Assembly: GCF_002940665.1 (NCBI RefSeq)
Contig: NZ_MIGY01000002.1
Location: forward strand, 372,001 to 436,000
DNA: 64,000 nt
Origin: Xanthomonas arboricola
Lineage (GTDB): Bacteria; Pseudomonadota; Gammaproteobacteria; Xanthomonadales; Xanthomonadaceae
Direction: 5' to 3'
The notes under the pieces were generated by a model. The model made no database searches. It had not been told where the DNA came from and was given only the letters and a program-made list of their open reading frames with translations. The first letter of the stretch is position 1; each line of letters begins with the position of its first letter. A program made the position numbers and the translations under genes. This document shows positions 1 through 8,877 of this stretch, piece by piece.

Positions 1-710
1 ACGACACCGTGTCGGTGGACGAGCTCAAGCTGGGCGACAACGACAACCTGGCCGCGATCGTCGCCGCCCTGGTCGATGCCGATGCCTTGTTCATCGCCAC
101 CGATATCGACGGGTTGTACAGCGCCGACCCGCGCAGCAATCCGCTGGCGCGGCCGCTCGACGAGGTGGCCGAACTCACCGCCGAGGTGCTGGCGATGGCC
201 GGCGGCAGCGGCAGCAGCGTGGGCACCGGCGGCATGCGCACCAAGCTGGAAGCCGCCGCAAAGGCCGGCGCGGCCGGCATCGAAACCTATCTGTTCAACG
301 GCCGCAATGGCGATGTGGTGCGCGCCCTGGCGCAGGATCGCCTGCACGGCACGCGTATCCATGCCGCGCGCACGCGCATCGCCGCCCGCAAGTACTGGCT
401 GCGGCACGCACCGGTGGAAACGGGCGCGATCCTGATCGATACCGGCGCCGCCGCGGCGCTGACCGACAAGGGCGCCTCGCTGCTGCCGGGCGGTGTGGCC
501 GGTGCGCAGGGCGACTTCCGGCGTGGCGACATGGTGGAGATCCACCTGTGCGACGACACCGGCGAGCGCTGCCTGGCACGCGGCGTCAGCCAGTATTCGG
601 CGGTGGATATCCGCCGCATCGCCCGCCGCCACTCCCGCGAGATCGAGCCCGTGCTCGGGTACAGCTATGGCGAGAATGTGGTGCATCGCGATGATTTGGT
701 GCTTTTGTAG
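1..710 (+). CDS. proB: Glutamate 5-kinase, C-terminal part
   Basis: This is the 3' two thirds of glutamate 5-kinase, which phosphorylates glutamate in the first step of proline synthesis. The gene enters from beyond the left edge; codons are in phase from base 3. About 235 residues are visible. They begin in the amino acid kinase domain, with the conserved stretch KLGDNDNLAAIVAALVDAD, then ATDIDGLYSADPR and the glycine-rich GGSGSSVGTGGMRTKLEAA segment. From about visible residue 130 a C-terminal PUA domain follows (ALTDKGASLLPGGV, RGDMVEI, GVSQYSA). The total would fit the usual length of roughly 370-380 residues. The next gene, proA, takes the product onward. A G-rich inverted repeat begins three bases after the stop codon. 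Confidence 0.95.
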   Translation, partial: DTVSVDELKLGDNDNLAAIVAALVDADALFIATDIDGLYSADPRSNPLARPLDEVAELTAEVLAMAGGSGSSVGTGGMRTKLEAAAKAGAAGIETYLFNGRNGDVVRALAQDRLHGTRIHAARTRIAARKYWLRHAPVETGAILIDTGAAAALTDKGASLLPGGVAGAQGDFRRGDMVEIHLCDDTGERCLARGVSQYSAVDIRRIARRHSREIEPVLGYSYGENVVHRDDLVLL

Positions 711-712
711 CG

Positions 713-861
713 GGGATTGGGGAGTCGGGATTGGGGATTGGCAAGCGCATGTGCGCCGCGTTTCTCGAACGTCGCCTCCGTGTCCCGGCCAATGATTCCC
801 TTCTGGTGATAAAACGGTGTCGTCCGCTTTTGCCAATCCCCAATCCCGACTCCCCAATCCC
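713..861. repeat. G-rich inverted repeat, proB-proA gap
   Basis: Two perfect 32-bp arms (713-744 and 830-861) face each other across an 85-bp loop. Each arm consists of runs of three or four G separated by ATT or AGTC, with a 7-8-nt period. The left arm therefore also matches the pattern for a G-quadruplex on the plus strand. The right arm ends 9 bases before the proA start, so a hairpin in the mRNA could hide the proA start region, which has no clear Shine-Dalgarno sequence. Related elements occur near 13981, 22902, 23894 and 59603. Confidence 0.85.
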
Positions 862-870
862 GGCCCTCCA

Positions 871-2115
871 ATGACCATCAAAACCCTAGCCCTGCAATGC
901 CGTGATGCCGCGCAAGTGCTGTCGCAACTGTCCGCGTCTGCCAAACAGGCCTTGCTGGAGGCGATGGCGGCCGCGCTGGAACAGGATGCGGCGCTGATCC
1001 TGGCGGCCAATGCGCGCGATCTGGAGGCGGCGCGCGCGAAGGGGGTGGGGACCGCAATGCTGGATCGTCTGGCGCTGGACGGCGGGCGCCTGGCCGGCAT
1101 CGCCGCAGCCTTGCGCGAAGTTGCGCAGTTGCCCGATCCGGTCGGGCAGGTCACGCGCCAGGACATCCGCCCCAATGGCATCGTGGTGCAGAAGGTGCGC
1201 GTGCCGCTGGGGGTGATCGCGATGATCTACGAAGCGCGCCCGAATGTGACTGCAGATGCGGCAGCGCTGTGCATCAAGGCCGGCAATGGCGTGATCCTGC
1301 GTGGCGGCTCGGAAGCGATCCACTCCAACACCGCGATTGCGCGTGCCCTGCAGCGCGCCTTGCGCGAGGCCGGCGTGCCGGAAGCGGCGTTGACGCTGGT
1401 CGAGGATCTGCGCCGCGAGACCATGCTGGAACTGCTGCAACTCAGCGATATCGTCGATCTGGCGATCCCGCGTGGCGGCGAGGGCCTGATCCGCTTCGTC
1501 GCCGAGCATGCGCGCGTGCCGGTGATCAAGCATTACAAGGGCGTGTGCCATCTGTTCGTGGATGCATCGGCCAACGTGGACCTGGCCGTGCGGCTGTTGG
1601 TCGATGGCAAGGCCAGCCGGCCGTCGGCCTGCAATGCGCTGGAGACCTTGCTGGTGCATGCCGACATTGCCGCACGCTTCCTGCCGATGGCCGCGCAGGC
1701 CCTGCGCGAACGTCACGTGGAGTTGCGTGGCGATGCGGCAACGCGCGCACTGCTGCCCGACGTCGCGGCCGCCAGTGACGACGACTACGCCGCTGAATTC
1801 CTCGACCTGATCCTGGCGATCCGCGTGGTGCCGGACCTGGATGCCGCGCTGGCGCATATCCGTCAGTACGGCTCCGACCACACCGAGGTGATCGCCACGC
1901 AGGACGCCGCCAACGGCGAGCAGTTCGTGCAGTCGCTGCGCTCGGCCGTGGTGATGGTCAACGCGTCCTCGCGTTTCTCCGACGGCGGCGAGCTCGGCCT
2001 GGGCGCCGAAATCGGCATCTCCACCACGCGCCTGCATTCCTATGGCCCGATGGGCCTGGAGGCGCTGACCGTGGAGCGTTTCGTGGTGCGCGGCGAAGGC
2101 CAGGTACGGCACTGA
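871..2115 (+). CDS. proA: Glutamate-5-semialdehyde dehydrogenase
   Basis: ProA reduces gamma-glutamyl phosphate with NADPH to glutamate-5-semialdehyde, which cyclises to the proline precursor. The protein has 414 residues, the usual length. The catalytic cysteine is Cys254 in [13 protein letters not shown]. The aldehyde dehydrogenase-like fold is also shown by [20 protein letters not shown] and by the C-terminal [17 protein letters not shown] and [10 protein letters not shown] chose the ATG at 871. An in-frame start at 817 would translate the repeat arm into a non-conserved N-terminus, whereas [14 protein letters not shown] begins like other ProA proteins. The gene follows proB in the same direction with a 160-bp gap that holds only the inverted repeat, so proBA is probably one transcription unit. 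Confidence 0.97.
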   Translation: MTIKTLALQCRDAAQVLSQLSASAKQALLEAMAAALEQDAALILAANARDLEAARAKGVGTAMLDRLALDGGRLAGIAAALREVAQLPDPVGQVTRQDIRPNGIVVQKVRVPLGVIAMIYEARPNVTADAAALCIKAGNGVILRGGSEAIHSNTAIARALQRALREAGVPEAALTLVEDLRRETMLELLQLSDIVDLAIPRGGEGLIRFVAEHARVPVIKHYKGVCHLFVDASANVDLAVRLLVDGKASRPSACNALETLLVHADIAARFLPMAAQALRERHVELRGDAATRALLPDVAAASDDDYAAEFLDLILAIRVVPDLDAALAHIRQYGSDHTEVIATQDAANGEQFVQSLRSAVVMVNASSRFSDGGELGLGAEIGISTTRLHSYGPMGLEALTVERFVVRGEGQVRH

Positions 2116-2329
2116 TCGGCGACAACGCGACGAGGCGCACGCAAGTCCGCCGGCGCAGCCGAAAGCAGCTTCATCCGTCCCGAGCGGCGCCGAGGTCGGA
2201 TGGCTCCGGCGACGATGCGGCTTTCCATGCAGCCACGGGCAGGCGCGGCGACCACGACCTTTGACACTCCCCCGGCAGGCCGCACCCTGCCTACAGTCGA
2301 CGGCTGCCCCGCACGTTCCGGAGTCGTCG

Positions 2330-4243
2330 ATGCGCCGTTTTGCCGCCTGCCTGCTCGCCACCGCCATTGCCGCCGCCACCGGCGGCGCGCTGGCGCAAAC
2401 CTCGCCGATGACGCCGGACATCACCGGCAAGCCGTTCGTGGCCAGCGATGCCGCCAACGACTACATCAAGCGCGAGGTGATGATCCCGATGCGCGACGGG
2501 GTCAAGCTGCATACGGTGATCGTGCTGCCCAAGGGCGCACGCAACGCACCGATGGTGCTGACGCGCACCCCGTACAACGCCAGTGGGCGCACCGAGCGCA
2601 TGGCCTCGCCGCATATGAAGGACCTGCTCGCACAGGGTGATGACGTGTTCGTGGAAGGCGGCTACATCCGCGTGATCCAGGACGTGCGCGGCAAGTACGG
2701 CTCGGAAGGCGATTACGTGATGACCCGGCCGCTGCGCGGTGCGCTCAATCCCAGCGAGGTGGACCATGCCACCGATGCCTGGGACACCATCGACTGGCTG
2801 GTGAAGAACGTGAAGGAGTCCAACGGCAGGGTCGGCATGATCGGCTCGTCCTACGAAGGTTTCACCGTGGTGATGGCGTTGACCAACCCGCATCCGGCGC
2901 TCAAGGTCGCAGTGCCGGAAAGCCCGATGATCGACGGCTGGATGGGCGACGACTGGTTCAACTATGGTGCGTTCCGCCAGGTCAACTTCGACTATTTCAC
3001 CGGCCAGCTCACCCAGCGCGGCAAGGGCATCGGCATCGCGCGCCAGGGCCATGACGACTACAGCAACCTGCTGCGTGCCGGCTCGGCGGGGGATTTCGCC
3101 AAGGCCGCCGGCCTGGAGCAGCTGCCGTGGTGGCACAAGCTCACCGAACACGCCGCCTACGACACGTTCTGGCAGGAGCAGGCGCTGGACAAGGTGATGG
3201 CGCGCACGCCGCTCAAGGTGCCGACCATGTGGCTGCAGGGGCTGTGGGACCAGGAGGACATGTGGGGCGCGATTCATAGCTACGCGGCGATGGAGCCGCG
3301 CGACAAGGGCAATACGCTCAACTACCTGGTGATGGGCCCGTGGCGGCACAGCCAGGTCAACTACGACGGCAGCGCGCTGGGCGCATTGAATTTCGACGGC
3401 GATACCGCGCGCCAGTTCCGTCACGACGTGCTGCGCCCGTTCTTCGACCAATACCTGGTCGATGGCGCGCCCAAGGCGAGCACGCCGCCGGTGTTCATCT
3501 ACAACACCGGAGAGAATCACTGGGACCGTCTGCAGGCCTGGCCGCGCAGCTGCGCCAAGGGTTGTGCCGCGGCCAGCAAACCGCTGTACCTGCAGGCCGG
3601 CGGCAAGCTGTCGTTCCAGCGGCCGGCGGCGGGGCAGCCGGGCTTCGAGGAATACGTGGCCGACCCGGCCAAGCCGGTGCCGTTCGTGCCGCGCCCGGTG
3701 GACTTCGGCGATCGCAGCATGTGGACCACCTGGCTGGTGCAGGACCAGCGCTTCGTCGACGGCCGCCCGGATGTGCTGACCTTCGTCACCGAGCCGCTGA
3801 CCGAACCCCTGCAAATCGCCGGCGCACCGGAAGTGCATCTGCAGGCCTCCACCAGCGGCAGCGACAGCGACTGGGTGGTGAAACTGATCGACGTGTATCC
3901 CGACGAGATGGCGTCCAGTCCCAAGATGGGCGGCTACCAGCTGCCGGTGTCGCTGGCGATCTTCCGCGGCCGCTATCGCGAGAGTTTCAGCACGCCCAAG
4001 CCGCTGGCGTCCAATCAGCCGCTGGCGTTCCAGTTCGGCCTGCCGACCGCCAACCACACCTTCCAGCCGGGCCACCGGGTGATGGTGCAGGTGCAGTCCA
4101 GCCTGTTTCCGCTGTACGACCGCAACCCGCAGACCTACGTGGACAACATCTTCTTCGCCAAGCCCGGCGATTATCGAAAGGCCACCCAGCGCATCTATGT
4201 GAGCCCCGAGCAGCCCAGCTACATCAGTCTGCCGGTACGTTGA
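2330..4243 (+). CDS. aehA: Secreted alpha-amino acid ester hydrolase
   Basis: This is a 637-residue secreted serine hydrolase of the CocE/NonD (peptidase S15-like) superfamily. It hydrolyses alpha-amino acid esters and can transfer the acyl group to beta-lactam nuclei. Residues 1-23 are a signal peptide ending in ALAQ. Ser174 lies in GSSYEG, Asp307 in LWDQEDMW and His340 in GPWRHSQ; these positions are the catalytic triad of the structurally known X. citri enzyme. The neighbouring Glu309 and Asp310 belong to the carboxylate cluster that binds the substrate amino group. The C-terminal third is the jelly-roll domain. The ATG at 2330 starts the signal peptide; an in-frame start at 2261 would put 23 unrelated residues in front. 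The gene end overlaps the convergent MFS gene by 20 bp. The natural substrate is not known. Confidence 0.93.
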   Translation: MRRFAACLLATAIAAATGGALAQTSPMTPDITGKPFVASDAANDYIKREVMIPMRDGVKLHTVIVLPKGARNAPMVLTRTPYNASGRTERMASPHMKDLLAQGDDVFVEGGYIRVIQDVRGKYGSEGDYVMTRPLRGALNPSEVDHATDAWDTIDWLVKNVKESNGRVGMIGSSYEGFTVVMALTNPHPALKVAVPESPMIDGWMGDDWFNYGAFRQVNFDYFTGQLTQRGKGIGIARQGHDDYSNLLRAGSAGDFAKAAGLEQLPWWHKLTEHAAYDTFWQEQALDKVMARTPLKVPTMWLQGLWDQEDMWGAIHSYAAMEPRDKGNTLNYLVMGPWRHSQVNYDGSALGALNFDGDTARQFRHDVLRPFFDQYLVDGAPKASTPPVFIYNTGENHWDRLQAWPRSCAKGCAAASKPLYLQAGGKLSFQRPAAGQPGFEEYVADPAKPVPFVPRPVDFGDRSMWTTWLVQDQRFVDGRPDVLTFVTEPLTEPLQIAGAPEVHLQASTSGSDSDWVVKLIDVYPDEMASSPKMGGYQLPVSLAIFRGRYRESFSTPKPLASNQPLAFQFGLPTANHTFQPGHRVMVQVQSSLFPLYDRNPQTYVDNIFFAKPGDYRKATQRIYVSPEQPSYISLPVR

Positions 4244-5489
4244 CCGCGCGGGCGCCGCGTGGCGGCGGCGCCCAGACGTCTTCCAGCAACTGCGGGCGGC
4301 AGGCCACCCAGGCTGCCGCCAGTTGCAGCAGGATGCAGATCACCAGGAAGGCGAATGGCGAGGTCCAGCCGCCGTGGTGGGCGTGCAGCCAGCCGAACAG
4401 GAACGGTCCCAGGCAGCTCATCGCATAGCCCATGCCCTGCGAAAACCCGGACAGGGCGGCCGAGCCGGCCGCGGTGCGGCTACGCTGGTTGACCAGCACC
4501 AATGCCAGCGGAAACGTGCTCGGCCCCAGGCCGAGCAGGGTCACCCACAGGATCGGCGCGGCCAATGGCGCCCACCACAGCCCGGCGAACGCGACCAGAT
4601 GGCAGGCCGCGCACAGCAGCACGATCGGAAACGGGTTGCGCATGCGCACTGCCAGCGCCGGCATGGTCAAGGCACCGACCATGCCCAGTGCGGCGAACAA
4701 CGCCACCATGGTGCCGCCGAACGCGGGCGAGGCGCCGGCTTCGCGCAGCAGGGTCGGCAACCAGGTGAACATCGAATAGGTGACCAGCGAGGTCATGCCG
4801 AAGGTCATCGCCATGCTCCAGCCCAGGGCGGTGCGTGCCACGCGGCCCTCGGCTTCGGGCGTGGGCGTGACCGGTGCCGGTCCGGTCGCGCGGAGACGGC
4901 GGTGGTTGGTGTGCACCATGGCCCAGGCCACCAGTGCCAGCAGCGCCGGCAACACCCACACCACCATCGAGCTGCGCCAGCCCAGCGCATCGGCCACCGG
5001 TACCGCCAGCAGTGCCGGCAGCAGGGTGCCGACCTGCAGCACGGTGATGTAGAGCGTGCTGACGCCGCCGACGCGATCGCCGAAATAGCGCTTCACCAGC
5101 GGCGGCAGCACCACGTTGCCCATGCCCATGCCGGCCAGCGCCACCAGCGATCCGATGAACAGTCCGGTGGTCTGGGGCAACAGCGGGCGCAACACCAGGC
5201 CGAGGGTGGCCAATGCCATCGACAGCAGTGCCGTGCGCAGCAGGCCGAAGCGGCGCAGCAACGCCGGCGTGGCAACCCCGGTCAATGCGAATGCCGCGGT
5301 CGGCAACATGCCGAGCGCGCCCATGGTGGGCGCGCCGAATGCGTACTCGTCGGCAATGCGTTCCAGCAGCGGCGTCAACGAGGTCACCGCGGTGCGCAGA
5401 TTGAAGGCGGACAACAAAATGGCAGCCAGCACCAGGCCGCGACCACGCAACCGGGCGGACGGGGAGGCAGCGGCAATGACAACAGACAT
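4224..5489 (-). CDS. MFS transporter, CynX/NimT-like
   Basis: This encodes a 421-residue inner-membrane transporter of the major facilitator superfamily with about twelve hydrophobic segments. The segment AFNLRTAVTSLTPLLERI after the first helix is typical of the CynX/NimT (cyanate and 2-nitroimidazole exporter-like) branch. Substrates of this branch are mostly unknown, and nothing here identifies one. I chose the ATG at 5489 because MSVVIAAASPSARLRGRG leads into helix 1; the reading frame stays open to 5549 but adds a non-conserved stretch. The gene converges on aehA with a short overlap of the two coding ends. It is not co-transcribed with its neighbours, since tRNA-Pro and its terminator lie upstream. 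Confidence 0.85.
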   Translation of the reverse strand: MSVVIAAASPSARLRGRGLVLAAILLSAFNLRTAVTSLTPLLERIADEYAFGAPTMGALGMLPTAAFALTGVATPALLRRFGLLRTALLSMALATLGLVLRPLLPQTTGLFIGSLVALAGMGMGNVVLPPLVKRYFGDRVGGVSTLYITVLQVGTLLPALLAVPVADALGWRSSMVVWVLPALLALVAWAMVHTNHRRLRATGPAPVTPTPEAEGRVARTALGWSMAMTFGMTSLVTYSMFTWLPTLLREAGASPAFGGTMVALFAALGMVGALTMPALAVRMRNPFPIVLLCAACHLVAFAGLWWAPLAAPILWVTLLGLGPSTFPLALVLVNQRSRTAAGSAALSGFSQGMGYAMSCLGPFLFGWLHAHHGGWTSPFAFLVICILLQLAAAWVACRPQLLEDVWAPPPRGARAVNVPAD

Positions 5490-5531
5490 GACAGACCATC
5501 CGCACTGCGCACCTGCATGCGCCAGCGCCTG

Positions 5532-5568
5532 AAAACACAAAACCGGCACGAGGCCGGTTTTGTGTTTT
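5532..5568 (-). terminator. Terminator after tRNA-Pro
   Basis: Two 16-nt arms (5532-5547 and 5553-5568) pair perfectly around a 5-nt loop. On the minus strand the GC-rich core is followed by TTTTGTGTTTT. It lies 6 bp past the 3' end of the tRNA, as expected for an intrinsic terminator of that gene. Confidence 0.75.
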
Positions 5569-5573
5569 GAAAC

Positions 5574-5650
<77 letters not shown>

Positions 5651-5711
5651 AAGGAGCCGCGTATGTTACATAGGGAATGCCAGATCGGCAAGCATCTATC
5701 GAAAATATTTT

Positions 5712-5822
5712 TTACCGATGCGGCTGGCCACGCTCGGGCTCGCGTGCTTCGAACCACATGCCGTTGAGCACCGCAGCCAGTGCGGCCAGACCGGTGCCGA
5801 GGATCCAGGCGAAATACCACAT
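5712..5822 (-). CDS. cydX: Cytochrome bd oxidase small subunit CydX
   Basis: This 36-residue protein has one transmembrane helix and begins MWYFAWILGTGLAALAAVLN, which is the CydX signature; E. coli CydX starts MWYFAWILGT. CydX stabilises the haem site of the cytochrome bd quinol oxidase. The gene is the third in cydABX, 86 bp after cydB. A Shine-Dalgarno AAGGAG lies 7 nt before the ATG at 5822, which decides this start over the ATG at 5828. The charged tail EAREPERGQPHR lies after the helix. Confidence 0.93.
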   Translation of the reverse strand: MWYFAWILGTGLAALAAVLNGMWFEAREPERGQPHR

Positions 5823-5908
5823 TGTCATTCTCCTTGAGTCGTTGAAATACGTGAGACGTTGAAGGCCCGCCGCGGGCGCCATGCGCGCAGCAGCGCAGCG
5901 GGGCTTGC

Positions 5909-7060
5909 TCAGTAGGCGTTTGGATTGGCCGACAGTTCGTCGGCGGTGACCTTGCCCTTGAGCACGCGATAGACCCAGCTTGTGTAGGCCAGCACGATCG
6001 GCATGAACAGCGTGGTCGCCAGCAGCATGATCCATAGCGTCAGACGGCTGCTGGAGGCGTCCCACAGCGTCAGGCTTGCGCTCGGTGCGGTGGACGAGGG
6101 CAACAGGAACGGGAACAACGCAAAGCCGACGGTGAAGACGATGCCGACGATGGCGAAACCCGAGGCGATGAACGCCAGGCCGCCGCGCCGCACACGCAAC
6201 AGCAGCGCATTCATCGCCAGCCCGACCAGGCCAACCAGCGGTGCGATCAGGGTGGCCGGCATGCTGCTGTAGTTGTGCAGCCAGCCGCCGGCCGCGGTGA
6301 GAGCGGCGGTCTTGGCCAGTGGATTGGTCGGCGCGTCGGTGGCCAGGATCGAGGTCACTGCATAACCCGGCAGACCCAGCGCCACCCATGCACCGGCAGC
6401 GGCAAACAGCGCCACCGCGCAGAGCGCGGCGATGCTGCCGAAACGCGCCGCACGCTCGGCGACCGGTCCATCGGTCTTGAGCACCAGCATGGCCGCGCCG
6501 TGCGCCATCAACATCGCCACGCTGAGCAGACCGGCGAGCAGCGCGAACGGCGTCAGCAGCCCGAACAGGTTGCCGGTGTAGAACGTGCGCATGCTGGCAT
6601 CGAAGTGGAACGGCACACCGAGCAGCACATTGCCGACCGCCACGCCCATGATCAGCGCCGGAATGCAGCCGCCGACGAACAACGCCCAATCCCAGGTGTT
6701 GCGCCAGCGCTGGTCGACCAGCTTGCCGCGGAACTTGAACCCGACCGGGCGCAGGATCAGCGCGAACAGGATCAGGAACATCGCCAGATAGAACCCGGAA
6801 AAACTCACCGCATACAACGGCGGGAACGCGGCGAAGATTGCGCCGCCGCCCAGGATCAGCCACACCTGGTTGCCTTCCCAGACAGGGCCGATGGTGTTGA
6901 TCACCAGCCGGCGCTCGGCATCGTTGCGGGCGACCAGCGGCAGCAAGGTGCTGACGCCCAGATCGAAGCCGCCCATCACCGCGTAACCGGACAGCAGTAC
7001 GCCGAGCAACAGCCACCAGATCACGCGCAATGTGGTGTAGTCGAGCAAGATGAAATCCAT
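5909..7060 (-). CDS. cydB: Cytochrome bd ubiquinol oxidase subunit II
   Basis: CydB is the second large subunit of the cytochrome bd terminal oxidase in the inner membrane, which oxidises quinol and reduces oxygen at low oxygen tension. The protein has 383 residues, close to the E. coli 379. The N-terminal [16 protein letters not shown] and [12 protein letters not shown] are typical, and [18 protein letters not shown] is the conserved second segment. About eight or nine hydrophobic helices are visible. The gene follows cydA by 16 bp and is itself followed by cydX, giving a cydABX operon. Confidence 0.97.
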   Translation of the reverse strand: MDFILLDYTTLRVIWWLLLGVLLSGYAVMGGFDLGVSTLLPLVARNDAERRLVINTIGPVWEGNQVWLILGGGAIFAAFPPLYAVSFSGFYLAMFLILFALILRPVGFKFRGKLVDQRWRNTWDWALFVGGCIPALIMGVAVGNVLLGVPFHFDASMRTFYTGNLFGLLTPFALLAGLLSVAMLMAHGAAMLVLKTDGPVAERAARFGSIAALCAVALFAAAGAWVALGLPGYAVTSILATDAPTNPLAKTAALTAAGGWLHNYSSMPATLIAPLVGLVGLAMNALLLRVRRGGLAFIASGFAIVGIVFTVGFALFPFLLPSSTAPSASLTLWDASSSRLTLWIMLLATTLFMPIVLAYTSWVYRVLKGKVTADELSANPNAY

Positions 7061-7076
7061 GGTTGTCTCTCCTGGC

Positions 7077-8699
7077 TTACGGTGCGCCGCCGGCCAGTGC
7101 GCCGGTGCTCAATGGGGCGTCGGGTGAGGACGCGTGGGGCGAGCTGCTGTGTGGCGACGGGGTGCGTTGGATCGGTGGAAACAGCGCATCCGGGCCCTTG
7201 CGGATCGTCTTCAGCGACAGCTTGATCGCGATCACCAGCAGCGTGGTGTACAGCGCGGTGAAGCCGACCAGGGTCAACACGATTTCGTACAGGTCCAGTC
7301 CCGACGCGGCATAGAAGGTCGGCAGCACGCCTTCCACCGCCCACGGCTGGCGGCCGTACTCGGCCACGAACCAACCGCACTCGATCGCGATCCACGGCAG
7401 CGGCAGGCTCCACAGGGCCAGGGTCAGAAACCAGCGTTTTTCCTGGAAGTTGTGCTTGCAGGCAAACCAGAACGCGATGGCGAAGAAGGCGATCAGGTAG
7501 ATGCCGATGGCGGCCATGATGCGGAAGGTCCAGAACAGCGGCAGCACCCGCGGCACGGTGTCCATGGCGGCCTGGGCGATCTGCTGCGGAGTGGCATTGC
7601 CGATATCGTCGCGATAGCGCTTGAGCAGCAGGCCATGGCCCAGATCCTGCCAATGCGCATCGAAGACCTTGCGCGCTTCGGCATCGTCCTTGTTGGCGCG
7701 GATGCGCTCCAGCGCGCCGTAGGCGATCTGGCCGCCGCGGATGCGATGTTCGGCACGGCCGACCAGTTCCAGGATGCCGGGGATCGGCTGGTCCAGCGAA
7801 CGTGTGGCGATCAAACCCATCAGGAACGGGATCTTGACCGCGTAGTCGTTGCGATGGGTCTGCTGGTTGGGAATGCCGAACGCGGTGAAGTCGGCCGGCG
7901 CGGCTTCGGTTTCCCACATCGCCTCGATCGCCGCCAGTTTCATTTTCTGATGCTCGTTGGCGGCATAGCCGCTCTCATCGCCGAGCACTACCACCGACAG
8001 CGAGGACAACAGGCCGAACGCGGCAGCCACCGCGAACGAACGCCGCGCCATGTCCACATGCTTGCCGCGCAGCAGATACAACGCGCTGATCGACATCACG
8101 AACACCGCACCGAGCACGTAGCCGGCGCTGACGGTATGCACGAACTTGGCCTGCGCCACCGGGTTGAACAGCACCGCCATGAAATCGACCACTTCCATGC
8201 GCATGGTGTCCGGGTTGAACACCGCGCCGGTCGGATTCTGCATCCAGCCGTTGGCGATCAGGATCCACAGTGCCGAGAAGTTGCTGCCCAGCGCCACCAG
8301 CCAGGTGGTGGCCAGATGCTGCACCTTGCTCAGCCGGTTCCAGCCGAGAAAGAACAGGCCCAGGAAGGTCGCTTCCAGAAAGAACGCCATCAGCCCTTCG
8401 ATCGCCAGCGGCGCACCGAAGATGTCGCCGACGTAATGGCTGTAGTAGGACCAGTTCATGCCGAACTCGAACTCCATCACGATGCCGGTGCCCACGCCCA
8501 TGGCGAAGTTGATGCCGAACAGCACGCCCCAGAACATTGTCATGCGCCGCCAGATGTCCTTGCCGGTCATCACATAGACGCTCTCCATGATGCCGAGCAG
8601 GAACGACAGGCCCATGGTCAGCGGCGGAAAGATGAAGTGGTACATCGCGGTGACTGCGAACTGCAGCCGCGACAGTTCAACAACTGTCGAGTCGATCAT
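7077..8699 (-). CDS. cydA: Cytochrome bd ubiquinol oxidase subunit I
   Basis: CydA carries haems b558, b595 and d and the quinol site of cytochrome bd oxidase. The predicted protein has 540 residues. [18 protein letters not shown] holds the N-terminal haem-ligand histidine (His21 with this start). [18 protein letters not shown] is the conserved start of the quinol-binding loop; the long stretch from there to the next helix suggests the long Q-loop type found in proteobacteria. I chose the ATG at 8699 because [22 protein letters not shown] aligns with CydA N-termini; the 36 codons upstream would translate the promoter region, including the FNR-type box. It is the first gene of cydABX and divergent from cydDC. 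Confidence 0.97.
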   Translation of the reverse strand: MIDSTVVELSRLQFAVTAMYHFIFPPLTMGLSFLLGIMESVYVMTGKDIWRRMTMFWGVLFGINFAMGVGTGIVMEFEFGMNWSYYSHYVGDIFGAPLAIEGLMAFFLEATFLGLFFLGWNRLSKVQHLATTWLVALGSNFSALWILIANGWMQNPTGAVFNPDTMRMEVVDFMAVLFNPVAQAKFVHTVSAGYVLGAVFVMSISALYLLRGKHVDMARRSFAVAAAFGLLSSLSVVVLGDESGYAANEHQKMKLAAIEAMWETEAAPADFTAFGIPNQQTHRNDYAVKIPFLMGLIATRSLDQPIPGILELVGRAEHRIRGGQIAYGALERIRANKDDAEARKVFDAHWQDLGHGLLLKRYRDDIGNATPQQIAQAAMDTVPRVLPLFWTFRIMAAIGIYLIAFFAIAFWFACKHNFQEKRWFLTLALWSLPLPWIAIECGWFVAEYGRQPWAVEGVLPTFYAASGLDLYEIVLTLVGFTALYTTLLVIAIKLSLKTIRKGPDALFPPIQRTPSPHSSSPHASSPDAPLSTGALAGGAP

Positions 8700-8769
8700 G
8701 GCGGATGGGCCTGGTTGGGTGTCGATGAAGGAATGCAGCCGATCATCTGCGCATGCCGCGACCCGCGCG

Positions 8770-8783
8770 TTGATCCAGATCAA
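8770..8783. promoter_or_regulatory. FNR/Anr-type box between cydA and cydD
   Basis: The 14-mer TTGATCCAGATCAA is a perfect match to the FNR/Anr consensus TTGAT-N4-ATCAA. It is centred 77 bp upstream of the cydA start and about 100 bp upstream of the chosen cydD start. Family knowledge: oxygen-sensing FNR/Anr proteins induce cytochrome bd under low oxygen. A single symmetrical site could serve both divergent units; no transcription start was mapped. Confidence 0.8.
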
Positions 8784-8877
8784 TGCCGAGGGGGGCGGGT
8801 GCGGCACAATGCGCAGCCCGTAGCGGGAAGTGGCGACTTACAATCGCTTGCAACACGATGTCTTCCTTGAGAGCGAT

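Noticed and set aside
2116..2329. Possible gene or riboswitch between proA and aehA
   Set aside because: No ribosome site, conserved peptide or recognisable RNA fold is visible; the TTGACA-like hexamer at about 2262 has no well-spaced -10 partner.
886..2457. Long open frames opposite proA, aehA and other genes
   Set aside because: They are antisense shadows typical of GC-rich DNA, with arginine-, alanine- and histidine-rich translations, no family motif and no ribosome site.
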